This document shows positions 1 through 6,661 of a stretch of 21,451 nt of DNA, piece by piece. The position numbers and the translations under genes are program-made. Positions within the stretch are counted from its first letter, which is position 1, and each line of letters opens with the position of its first letter. The DNA comes from an uncultured Collinsella sp. Lineage in GTDB: Bacteria; Actinomycetota; Coriobacteriia; Coriobacteriales; Coriobacteriaceae. The stretch is taken from contig CAKUEZ010000031.1 of NCBI GenBank assembly GCA_934646965.1, forward strand, positions 1 to 21,451, in the 5' to 3' direction. The notes under the pieces were generated by a model. The model did not search any database and was not told where the DNA came from. It worked only from the letters and a program-made list of their open reading frames with translations.

Positions 1-164
1 TGGGCGGCGGAAAGCTGATCCTGCGTTGCCTGCGAGGCGGCATAGGCCGCGACGGGGGAGAGCATCGGCGTGGCCGTCAGCGCAACGGCGAGCGCGGCGC
101 TCGTGATAATGCGAGCCGGCTTCGACGCGATGAGCGCTGCGGTGCGATGGTTCGAATGCTGCAT
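1..164 (-). CDS. Secreted protein, N-terminal part only (runs off the left edge)
   Basis: Reading leftwards from an ATG at 164 there are 54 open codons up to the window edge. The peptide has a basic N-terminus, a hydrophobic core (about residues 18-40) and an Ala-rich end with AYA before Ala-Ser, a typical Sec signal peptide with signal peptidase I cleavage near residue 42. The mature part begins with a Gln/Ala/Ser-rich stretch, compatible with a coiled coil such as precedes NlpC/P60 or CHAP cell-wall hydrolases, but too little is present to name a family. An AGAGGGA ribosome site lies just upstream of the ATG and supports this start. The upstream region (165-398) is unusually rich in small palindromes, so the gene may be regulated. 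Confidence 0.7.
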   Translation of the reverse strand, partial: MQHSNHRTAALIASKPARIITSAALAVALTATPMLSPVAAYAASQATQDQLSAA

Positions 165-223
165 CCAGTCCCTCTGCAATCAATCGTAGGTTATTGGTCG
201 AGCTGTATTCTACTACTGCTTTC

Positions 224-333
224 GACCTCAACTTGAACCTTAAAGGTTTCAAAGGGTCAAGTTGAACTTGAGGCTTTGGCCTTGACCTGCAGTTATAGTG
301 AATTGTTGAGAAACCATAGAGTTCAACTTTAAC
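224..333. promoter_or_regulatory. Cluster of short palindromes upstream of the secreted-protein gene
   Basis: Two odd-centred palindromes sit close together: AACCTT-A-AAGGTT (236-248) and CAAGTT-G-AACTTG (258-270). The word TCAACTT recurs at 229-234 (+), inside the second palindrome on the minus strand, and at 323-329 (+). Flanking CCTCAA and TTGAGG resemble SoxR/MerR-type operators. A possible minus-strand -10 element TAGAAT lies at 212-207. Binding by a regulator is inference; no MerR-type gene is visible in the window. Confidence 0.35.
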
Positions 334-368
334 GTTACGGAACGCTGCTTGGCCCTGATTTTTGACTG

Positions 369-396
369 TAAAAGCAACCTCGACGTGGGGTTTTGC
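369..396 (-). terminator. Weak hairpin with T-run downstream of the MOSC gene
   Basis: On the minus strand, just after the TAG at 401-399, GCAAAACC and GGTTGC can pair around an ACGTC-centred loop and are followed by TTTT. The stem is short and bulged, so this is a weak candidate. Confidence 0.3.
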
Positions 397-398
397 AA

Positions 399-1028
399 CT
401 ACAGGGTTCCATCGCGGCGGGCCTGTTCGACCTCTTGGAGCGCCTCGGCGGGGGTGAAGGAACAGGTGCCGTCGCCGAGCTTGACTACCTGGATGTTGTC
501 TTCGGTGCCGACCTCTCCGCCCTGCAGCACGACGCCGAAAATGCCCTCGTGGGGAAAGATGCAGTCGCCGGCAAGGTAATAAATGGCGCAGCGAGTGTGG
601 CAGACTTTGCCGATCTGGCTGATTTCGACCAGCACGTCGCGGCCAATTCTGAGTTGCGTGCCGAGGGGGAGCGACAGCAGGTTGATGCCCTGGGTCGTAA
701 AGTTTTCGCCAAAGTCGCCCTCGTGAACATCGAGGCCGCGTGCCTGGGCCGTTTGGATCGATTCTGCAGCCAAAAACGAGACCTGGCGGTGCCAGTGCCC
801 CGCGTGAGCGTCGGAAGCAAGGCCAAACTGCGCAATGACAGTATCGTGCCCATCGGCGACGGGTGCCTTGCGCGTTCCCTTGTGCGGCGAGGTATTGATC
901 GAGACGATTCGCGCCGGCCCGTTATAGGCATCGTTTGCGGTGCGTAGGGGAGTGGCTGCTTTTGCCCGGTCGGAAAGCTCGCGCTTAGCCGCGTCGAGAA
1001 TAGGGTTGATGGTTTGGTCTTGCGGCAC
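399..1028 (-). CDS. MOSC-domain protein
   Basis: A 209-residue protein consisting of one MOSC domain, the fold shared by the C-terminal part of molybdenum-cofactor sulfurases and YiiM/YuaD-type proteins. MOSC proteins handle sulfur or molybdopterin ligands in the cytoplasm, using a conserved cysteine. Visible landmarks are a beta-rich start (ARIVSINTSPHKGTRK, 39-54), the GDFGENFTTQGINL segment (104-117) and the KVCHTRC segment with Cys143 and Cys147, either of which could be the reactive cysteine. The start is GTG at 1028 with AAAGGG about 7 bases upstream; an ATG at 1044 is out of frame. The gene stands alone, with no Mo-cofactor gene beside it, so the substrate cannot be told. Family assignment is firm, function is not. 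Confidence 0.85.
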   Translation of the reverse strand: MPQDQTINPILDAAKRELSDRAKAATPLRTANDAYNGPARIVSINTSPHKGTRKAPVADGHDTVIAQFGLASDAHAGHWHRQVSFLAAESIQTAQARGLDVHEGDFGENFTTQGINLLSLPLGTQLRIGRDVLVEISQIGKVCHTRCAIYYLAGDCIFPHEGIFGVVLQGGEVGTEDNIQVVKLGDGTCSFTPAEALQEVEQARRDGTL

Positions 1029-1092
1029 GCCTGGGCCCTTTCATTGAAGCTGATATCGGGTTCATCCTACAACATTGGTGGGTACATTGCCC

Positions 1093-1130
1093 GCCTGTCG
1101 TACAACGGTGCGCGCCGCTGTGCGACAGGC
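1093..1130. repeat. Intergenic hairpin between the divergent MOSC and ATP-grasp genes
   Basis: GCCTGTCG (1093-1100) pairs with CGACAGGC (1123-1130). The stem continues inward through one T.G wobble, ACA/TGT, one A-C mismatch and CGG/CCG to a 6-base loop, about 15 pairs in all. No T-run follows on either strand, so it is not a classical terminator. It may be an untranslated-leader structure or an operator. Confidence 0.5.
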
Positions 1131-1155
1131 TCGCATGGATAGATACGGTGGATGT

Positions 1156-1185
1156 TTGGGAAGGAGCGGGCAAGCACGCTAAAAT
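1156..1185 (+). promoter_or_regulatory. Probable promoter of the ATP-grasp/racemase cassette
   Basis: TTGGGA (1156-1161) and TAAAAT (1180-1185) are separated by 18 bases and lie 56 bases upstream of the ATG at 1241. The match to a housekeeping sigma promoter is moderate. Confidence 0.45.
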
Positions 1186-1240
1186 AAAACGGTTGCTCAA
1201 AGACCGCCCGTTCTGGGGCAGTTCTAGATAGGAAGTTTCC

Positions 1241-2497
1241 ATGGCATTGCAGTTTACAGAGCGCGAGTTCATCCCCGTGCTGCTCGGCGGCGACATCAAC
1301 GCGTATTCGGTAGCGCGCGCATTTTACGAGGAGTATCAGGTTAAGAGCTTGGTCTTTGGCAAGTACCAGACCGGCCCCGCGTATCGCAGCCAAATTATCG
1401 ATTACACGCCTAACGTGGATATCGATACCATGCCGGTCATGATCGAGACCGTCAACGGCGTTGCGCAGGCTCATCCCGATAAGAAGATTATCCTTATGGG
1501 CTGTGGCGACAACTACGTCGCGCTTGCCGCGCAGGCGCAGGACGCCGCTAAGCTCGCCTCGAACGTCATCGCGCCCTACGCCCCCTACAGCATGCTCGAG
1601 CAGTGCCAGAAGAAGGAAATTTTCTACGAGCTGTGCGAGAAGCATGGTGTGCCCTATCCGCACACGTTTACCTTCACCATGGCGATGCTCAATGCTCAGG
1701 GTGAGGCGTCTGCCGAGGTGCTCGACCAGATCGACTTCCCCTTCCCGATGATCCTGAAGCCCTCTGACGGCATCATGTGGTGGGAGCACGAGTTCGAGGG
1801 CCAAAAGAAGGCCTACGAGATCGCCGACCGCGCCGAGCTGGAACAGGTCATTCGCGATGTGTATGCCAGCGGCTACACCGATGACCTTATCTTGCAGGAC
1901 CGCGTGCCCGGCAACGACGAGTACATGCGCGTGCTTACCAGCTATTCCGATCGCAACGGCAAGGTCCGTATGATGTGCCTGGGTCACGTGCTGCTCGAGG
2001 AGCATCAGCCCCACGGCGTCGGCAATCACGCCTGCATCATCACCGAGCCCAACGACGAGCTCATGGGTGGCGTACGCAAGCTGCTCGAGGACCTCAAGTT
2101 TACGGGCTTTTCCAACTTCGACGTCAAGTACGATGAGCGCGACGGCTCGTTTAAGTTCTTCGACTTCAACACCCGTCAGGGCCGCAGCAATTACTATGTC
2201 ACGAACAGCGGTTTTAACGTGGCTAAATATGTGGTGGATGAGTACGTCTACAACCGCCCGTTTGAGCCGGAGTTCGTGACGGCGCAGGACGAGGCCCTGT
2301 GGATGGTCGTCCCCATGGGCGTCGTCGACAAGTACGTGAAGGACCCCGAGCTGCGTGCGAAAGCTCATCGCCTGGCCAAGGAGGGCAAGGGCGCCGACCC
2401 TTCGTTTATGAAGGGTGACTTCGTCTTTAATCGCTGGTTGCGCATGTGGCACACCAAGCTGCGTCACTTTAAGCTGTTCAAGACGTATTACAAGTAG
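1241..2497 (+). CDS. ATP-grasp carboxylate-amine ligase, probable D-aspartate ligase type
   Basis: A 418-residue ATP-grasp enzyme. These enzymes activate a carboxylate as acyl-phosphate and join it to an amine. The N-terminal pre-grasp part (PVLLGGDINAYSVAR, 12-26) is followed by the ATP-binding lid (FPMILKPSDGIMWWEHEFEG) and the metal-binding C-terminal part with FDFNTRQGRSNYYVTNSG. Length and the N-x-RQGRSNYY element resemble D-aspartate ligase (Aslfm of Enterococcus faecium), which adds D-Asp to the lysine side chain of the peptidoglycan precursor. The next gene encodes an Asp/Glu-type racemase, which would supply the D-amino acid and strengthens this reading. The start has AGGAAG 6 bases upstream. 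The ATP-grasp fold is certain; the acceptor and donor are inferred. It could instead ligate another amino acid. Confidence 0.8.
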   Translation: MALQFTEREFIPVLLGGDINAYSVARAFYEEYQVKSLVFGKYQTGPAYRSQIIDYTPNVDIDTMPVMIETVNGVAQAHPDKKIILMGCGDNYVALAAQAQDAAKLASNVIAPYAPYSMLEQCQKKEIFYELCEKHGVPYPHTFTFTMAMLNAQGEASAEVLDQIDFPFPMILKPSDGIMWWEHEFEGQKKAYEIADRAELEQVIRDVYASGYTDDLILQDRVPGNDEYMRVLTSYSDRNGKVRMMCLGHVLLEEHQPHGVGNHACIITEPNDELMGGVRKLLEDLKFTGFSNFDVKYDERDGSFKFFDFNTRQGRSNYYVTNSGFNVAKYVVDEYVYNRPFEPEFVTAQDEALWMVVPMGVVDKYVKDPELRAKAHRLAKEGKGADPSFMKGDFVFNRWLRMWHTKLRHFKLFKTYYK

Positions 2498-2506
2498 ATG
2501 AGCACG

Positions 2507-2536
2507 GCGCCCGTCCGGTATGTATCGGGCGGGCGC
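2507..2536. repeat. GC-rich hairpin between ligase and racemase genes
   Basis: An 11-bp stem (2507-2517 with 2526-2536, one G.T wobble) closes an 8-base loop, starting 10 bases after the ligase stop codon. No T-run follows. A TATGAT that could serve as a -10 element lies at 2540-2545, only 4 bases beyond the stem. The hairpin may attenuate transcription or protect the 3' end of the ligase message while the racemase is expressed partly on its own. Confidence 0.5.
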
Positions 2537-2581
2537 GGGTATGATACGCGCAGTTGCGCAGGCGTCACCAAGGAGGCGGCG

Positions 2582-3328
2582 ATGGAAAAGCTGGGAGTTA
2601 TCGGCGGCATGGGCGCCGAGGCCACGTCGTATTACTACGACCAGGTCGTGCGCCATACGGCCGCCACCTGCGATCAGGAACATATCGACATGGTGGTGCT
2701 TTCCAAGTCGACCATGCCCGATCGCACCCTGGCCATCAAGACCGGTGAGCACGGCAAGCTGCTGGCGACCATGAAGGAGTGCGCTCAGGCGCTCGAGACG
2801 CTGGGCTGCGCGCACATCGCCATTCCCTGCAACACGTCGCACTACTTCTACGACCAGATTCAGTCGTTTACGAAGGTGCCGATTATCCACATGCCGCGCG
2901 AGTCGGTACGCTACGCTCTGTCTGGCGCGGTGATGGGAGAGTGCGAGTTCGATCCCAATTTGAGTATGCCGGCCGAGCCGGTGCACAAGATCGGCATCAT
3001 GGGTACCGATGGCACCGTGGGCGCGGGCGTCTACGGGCGCGAGTGCAAGGCTGCGGGCGTCGAGGTCGTCTATCCCAGCGAGAAGCGCCAGGCCGACGTG
3101 ATGTCGCTCATCTACGACGACGTGAAGGCCGGACGCGAACCCGATATGGACAAGTTCGACCGCGTGATGTGGGAGTTCGCCCGCAGCGGCTGCGACCGCG
3201 TCATTCTGGCCTGCACGGAACTTTCGGTACTGCAGAAGTACCGCGAGATGCCCGAGATAACCCTCGACGCGATGGACGTCCTGGTGCGCGAATCTATCAT
3301 CCGCAGCGGCGCACCCTACCGCCTCTAG
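2582..3328 (+). CDS. Aspartate/glutamate racemase family protein
   Basis: A 248-residue cofactor-independent racemase of the Asp/Glu family. These enzymes use two cysteines on opposite faces of the substrate to swap the alpha proton. Both are present: Cys83 in IPCNTSH and Cys211 in ACTELS, and the N-terminal GVIGGMGAEAT motif matches amino-acid racemases of the aspartate type. The open frame extends upstream to 2498, but the ATG at 2582 has an ideal AGGAGG site 6 bases before it and gives the family's normal N-terminus, so it is chosen. It follows the ATP-grasp ligase, 84 bases apart. The pair suggests that this enzyme makes D-Asp (or D-Glu) for the ligase. Glutamate racemase for main-chain D-Glu is possible but the N-terminus fits aspartate racemase better. 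Confidence 0.85.
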   Translation: MEKLGVIGGMGAEATSYYYDQVVRHTAATCDQEHIDMVVLSKSTMPDRTLAIKTGEHGKLLATMKECAQALETLGCAHIAIPCNTSHYFYDQIQSFTKVPIIHMPRESVRYALSGAVMGECEFDPNLSMPAEPVHKIGIMGTDGTVGAGVYGRECKAAGVEVVYPSEKRQADVMSLIYDDVKAGREPDMDKFDRVMWEFARSGCDRVILACTELSVLQKYREMPEITLDAMDVLVRESIIRSGAPYRL

Positions 3329-3339
3329 CCCTCGACCTA

Positions 3340-3378
3340 CCAAAAAGGGACAGGTTTATTTTGGCAGGTTTTATCTGG
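3340..3378. repeat. Short imperfect direct repeat in the 3' spacer
   Basis: Two 14-base units, CAGGTTTATTTTGG (3351-3364) and CAGGTTTTATCTGG (3365-3378), follow an AAAAAGGGA stretch just before the terminator. This A/T-rich patch contrasts with the GC-rich neighbourhood and looks like a mobile intergenic repeat, but only one copy of the pair is present here. Confidence 0.35.
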
Positions 3379-3387
3379 GGAAACAGT

Positions 3388-3425
3388 AAAGGCCTCGGCT
3401 CGTTTGGTGCGAGCAGAGGCCTTTT
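3388..3425. terminator. Bidirectional terminator between racemase and ecfT
   Basis: AAAGGCCTC plus GGCTCG pairs with CGAGC plus GAGGCCTTTT around a TTTGGTG loop. It has T-runs on both strands, so it can end both the rightward racemase transcript and the leftward ECF operon. Confidence 0.85.
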
Positions 3426-3452
3426 GCGTATGCCGGTTGCTGCTGGCGATTG

Positions 3453-4199
3453 CTAGAACAGGAAGCCGAGAACGATGAGGGCGATACTGACGATGAGTAC
3501 GGCGACATCCGGACCCTTGATGGGATAGCGCTTGTACGAGCTTGCACGCGTGCGCAGGTAGAAGCCGCGCTGCTCAGCAGCAAGTGCGGTAGCGTCGGTC
3601 TTGCCCACGGAGCTCACCAGCAGCGGCACGCAGAGGGGCAGCATGAGCTGGATCTTCTTGAGGGGGTTCTTGGTATCGTACTCAACGCCGCGCGCGGTCT
3701 GTGCCTCCATGATGGCGTTCATCTCCTGGCTAAAGACCGGCACAAAGCGCAGCGCCGTGGTAAACGTGAACGCATAGCGGTACGGCACGTGCAGCACCTC
3801 CACACAGGCGTTAGCGAGGTCGCCGAGCTGCGTGATAGTGAGCATGAGGATAAGCGGCAGTGCCACGCCGAACAGGCGAAGCGCTGCCTTGGTGCCGGTG
3901 ATGAGTCCATCTGCGGTAATCCAGGCAAAGATGGGGGCTCCGGTGCGGATAAAGACGGTCTGCAGGACCAGCATGATCAGCGAGAGGGGCACCATAAGCT
4001 TGACGAGCGAGACGAGGCCTGCGGTCGATTTGACGTAGATGCCCAAGATAAAAGTCAGCACAAGCAGGGCGATTAGGAGCACATAGGTGTCGCCGAGGAA
4101 AGTCGCCAAGATAATAGCCGCGGCTAGGGCAAGCTTGGTCACGGGGTTCAGCCGATGCAGCAGCGAGTCTCCGGGCACGTAGTCGATCACGTTAGTCAT
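3453..4199 (-). CDS. ecfT: ECF transporter T component
   Basis: A 248-residue integral membrane coupling protein of energy-coupling-factor transporters, which holds the substrate-binding S component and transmits movement from the ATPases. Hydrophobic helices are visible at about 22-57, 62-85, 100-126 and 232-248. The two coupling motifs near the cytoplasmic helices are present: Ala-Arg-Gly at 169-171 and Glu-Gln-Arg-Gly at 209-212. The ATG lies inside the last codons of the ATPase gene (8-base overlap), so translation is coupled. It is the last gene of the S-AA-T operon and contains the operon's only tryptophan (Trp93). By family it belongs with CbiQ/EcfT; cobalt specificity is not supported because cbiM and cbiN are missing. 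Confidence 0.93.
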   Translation of the reverse strand: MTNVIDYVPGDSLLHRLNPVTKLALAAAIILATFLGDTYVLLIALLVLTFILGIYVKSTAGLVSLVKLMVPLSLIMLVLQTVFIRTGAPIFAWITADGLITGTKAALRLFGVALPLILMLTITQLGDLANACVEVLHVPYRYAFTFTTALRFVPVFSQEMNAIMEAQTARGVEYDTKNPLKKIQLMLPLCVPLLVSSVGKTDATALAAEQRGFYLRTRASSYKRYPIKGPDVAVLIVSIALIVLGFLF

Positions 4200-5958
4200 G
4201 GTTGAGCATCTCCTTTACCAGGTCGACCAGATCGGAGACCTGACTAATTCCGGCAAATCGGGGCGAAACGTCGCGTGCAAGTTCCTTGGACAGGGCCACA
4301 ACCTGCGGCGGCTCCACGTAAGCGGCGCGCATGAGGGCATCGTCGGCAAAGATCCGGTCCGCGTCGCCGCGCTCGAGGATATGCCCGTCAGCCATGACTA
4401 CCAGGCGCTGGGCAAAGTCCGAGACGACCTCCATGTCGTGACACACCATAATCACGGCGCAGCCGCGCTCGGCCATCTCGCTCACCGTCTCCATCACGGT
4501 CATGCACTCGCGGTAATCGAGGCCGCTCGTGGGCTCATCGAGCAGAACCACCTGCGGGTCGAGCACAACCACGGACGCCAGGGCGACCATCTGTCGCTGT
4601 CCGCGCGAAAGTGAGAACGGCGATTCGTCCAAGGGGAGTCCAAAGCGCTCCGCCGCTATCCGTGCGCGCTGGCGGGCCTCGTCGGCGGTGACGCCGTGCA
4701 GCTCAAGGCTAAAGGCAATCTCGTCGAGCACGGTGTCGCGGCAGAGCTGGCGGTCGGGGTTCTGGAACAGCGTCGCGCATTTTGCAGCAATCGCGCTGGT
4801 GGGAACGTCGGCAGTGTTCATCCCCGCCATATGGACGGTTCCCGACGCCGGATGCAGAAGGCCGTTCAACAGCTTGGTGAGCGTGGTCTTGCCGGCACCG
4901 TTCTGGCCGATGACGCCCACGAGCTCACCGGGATAGACGCGCATGTTGAGGTTGTTGACTGAGGCGCCACCATGGGGGTAGGCAAAGGTCACATCGGTGA
5001 GCTCGACTACTGGCTCCTGATTGGCGCCGCGGGGGACCGTCGGGATATGGGGAGAGGTCTCGGGCGTATCGGCGGGCGCGTCCTTGCTCGTTGCATCTGC
5101 AAGCAGGGACGAGATGAGCTGGTGCGCTTCGGAAACATTGAGGCAGGGTGCCTGGCCGCTCGGCAACAGGCCGGCTTCTGCCAGGCTGTTCGCGACGCGC
5201 GCGACGCGGGGACTGTCGACACCCATCTGGCGCAGCTGGCTGGCGTGGGCAAAGACCTGGTGGGGCTCGCCGTCAAACGCGAGCTTGCCGTCTGCCATGA
5301 CGAGCACGCGGCTGCAATACTTCGACAGCAGCGCGACCTTCTGCTCGATAACAACCACGGTGATGCCGTGCTCGCGGTTGATTTGGCGCAGGGTGTCAAA
5401 CACAAGCGTGGAGCTTGCCGGGTCGAGCGCTGCCGTGGGCTCGTCAAGCACGAGCACGTCAGGCGCCATGGCGATGATCGCGGCGATTGCGACCTTCTGC
5501 TTCTGCCCGCCCGAAAGCGTGGCAATCTCGCGGTGGCGCAGATCGCTAATGCCGACGGTCGCCAGCGTCTGGCTGATGCGCTCCTCGATCTGGTCGTGCG
5601 GCATGCCGAAGTTTTCGAGGCCAAAGAGCATCTCGTCTTCAACGATGGGTGCAACCATCTGGGCGTCAATGTCCTGCAGCACGCTTCCCACCACGCGTGA
5701 GATATCTGTGAGGGTGATCTCGCAGGTGTCGCGGCCATCGACGAGTGTGGCTCCAAAGAGCTTTCCGGTGTAGTGGTGGGGGATGGCTCCGCTCATAACG
5801 GCGGCGAGTGTCGATTTGCCGGCACCTGAGGGGCCGATGATGCCCACAAACTCACCCTTTTCGATGGTGAGTGAGACGAGATCGAGGGCATTCTGCGCCT
5901 CGTGACCATAGGCAAACGAGACGTCATCGAGCTTGATGATGGTATTGCTGGAGCTCAT
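4192..5958 (-). CDS. ECF transporter ATPase, two ABC domains fused in one chain
   Basis: A 588-residue protein carrying both energizing ATPases, usually separate EcfA1 and EcfA2. Domain 1: Walker A GPSGAGKST (42-50), signature LSGGQ (148-152), Walker B ending DEP (172-174), but Gln206 where the switch histidine is expected. Domain 2: Walker A GQNGAGKTT (351-359), signature LSRGQ (450-454), DEP (474-476) and His507. A linker of about 60 residues, rich in Ala/Pro/Thr, joins them. One composite ATP site therefore looks canonical and the other degenerate. The frame is open to 5994, but ATG 5958 with GAAAGG upstream gives the normal start. There is no tryptophan in the whole chain. It acts at the inner face of the membrane with the S and T proteins encoded on either side. 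Confidence 0.93.
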   Translation of the reverse strand: MSSSNTIIKLDDVSFAYGHEAQNALDLVSLTIEKGEFVGIIGPSGAGKSTLAAVMSGAIPHHYTGKLFGATLVDGRDTCEITLTDISRVVGSVLQDIDAQMVAPIVEDEMLFGLENFGMPHDQIEERISQTLATVGISDLRHREIATLSGGQKQKVAIAAIIAMAPDVLVLDEPTAALDPASSTLVFDTLRQINREHGITVVVIEQKVALLSKYCSRVLVMADGKLAFDGEPHQVFAHASQLRQMGVDSPRVARVANSLAEAGLLPSGQAPCLNVSEAHQLISSLLADATSKDAPADTPETSPHIPTVPRGANQEPVVELTDVTFAYPHGGASVNNLNMRVYPGELVGVIGQNGAGKTTLTKLLNGLLHPASGTVHMAGMNTADVPTSAIAAKCATLFQNPDRQLCRDTVLDEIAFSLELHGVTADEARQRARIAAERFGLPLDESPFSLSRGQRQMVALASVVVLDPQVVLLDEPTSGLDYRECMTVMETVSEMAERGCAVIMVCHDMEVVSDFAQRLVVMADGHILERGDADRIFADDALMRAAYVEPPQVVALSKELARDVSPRFAGISQVSDLVDLVKEMLNHD

Positions 5959-5975
5959 GGGGGCCTTTCTATCGT

Positions 5976-6008
5976 AAAAGAGCACCGACCGCAAAACGAC
6001 CGGCGCTC
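5976..6008 (-). terminator. Hairpin with T-run between S-component and ATPase genes
   Basis: On the minus strand a 12-pair stem with wobbles (6008-5980) closes a loop of about five bases and is followed by TTTTA. It lies 34 bases after the S-component stop and just before the ATPase ribosome site. A partly effective terminator here would make more S component than ATPase/T. Confidence 0.6.
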
Positions 6009-6041
6009 AACATGTGTGCCTGCGTGAGGCTCGTCGGCTAC

Positions 6042-6614
6042 TTAGTCGTTGAGCTTGAGGGCCTTCTTGATGGGGATGTAGAGGGCAGTCACGATGATGG
6101 CATTGGCAACACCGGTGGCGGCGACGACGGGAGCCATGACGCCCATGAAGGCCGGGTTGTTCATGACGCCGAAGGAGAAGATCGCGGCGTAGATCATGCC
6201 GGAGATGAAGGTGACAACAAAGGTGCCGACGAGCGGGAGCAGACCCTTGGCCTTTGAGTTGGCGAGCACGGAGACGAGCAGGGCCATGACCATGGCGGCG
6301 ACGGGCTCAGCAATCAGGTCGGGGCCCTTAACAGAGGCGGTGATCTGGATCACCACACCGGCGAGGAGGCCGATGATCGCGGATTGGCCGATGTTGGGCT
6401 TGATGATGAGAATCTCGAGGCAGAAGGCTGCGATGATGAATTCGGGTGAGAGGAAGCCTCCGGTGAGCCCGCTGAAGAACTTGGAGACGGTCATGTTGAG
6501 GACGAAACCGGCGGCGAGGAGGATTGCGTAGAGAGTGAGTGCCTTGAGGTCGAGCTTGCCATGGTCGGCGGTCTGGACGGTGCGGGGCTGAGCGGCGGTG
6601 GTGTTCTGAGACAT
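6042..6614 (-). CDS. trpP: ECF transporter S component, probable tryptophan uptake (TrpP-like)
   Basis: A 190-residue, very hydrophobic protein with about five or six membrane helices after a polar N-terminus (1-22), the size and shape of ECF substrate-binding components. The segments GGFLSPEFIIAAF (52-64), KPNIGQSAIIGLLAGV (72-87) and LIAEPVAAMVMALLV (100-114) follow the same order as in Bacillus TrpP (K-P-D-hydrophobic, V-I-G-hydrophobic, I-I-D-K-P-V-T-A). The alignment is by eye, from memory. ATG 6614 has GAAAGGA 6 bases upstream; longer open frames upstream run through the attenuator and are not genes. It is preceded by a Trp-codon leader and terminator and contains no tryptophan itself. 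The S-component call is strong; tryptophan specificity rests mainly on the leader. Confidence 0.8.
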   Translation of the reverse strand: MSQNTTAAQPRTVQTADHGKLDLKALTLYAILLAAGFVLNMTVSKFFSGLTGGFLSPEFIIAAFCLEILIIKPNIGQSAIIGLLAGVVIQITASVKGPDLIAEPVAAMVMALLVSVLANSKAKGLLPLVGTFVVTFISGMIYAAIFSFGVMNNPAFMGVMAPVVAATGVANAIIVTALYIPIKKALKLND

Positions 6615-6661
6615 GGTGAAATTCCTTTCGGAAGGGGAGTGCAAGAGATAAAAGCGGAGGC

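Noticed and set aside
2498-2581. Upstream start of the racemase directly after the ligase stop
   Set aside because: It would add a 28-residue extension translated from the intergenic hairpin; the later ATG has an ideal AGGAGG and the family N-terminus.
1067-3343. 758-codon open frame on the minus strand opposite the ligase/racemase pair
   Set aside because: It is antisense to two genes with clear motifs and ribosome sites; the His/Val/Asp-rich product is a GC-codon mirror without family features.
3453-6614. Cobalt/nickel transporter (cbiMNQO type)
   Set aside because: T and A components resemble CbiQ/CbiO only as family members; there is no CbiM or CbiN, and the S component and leader point to tryptophan.
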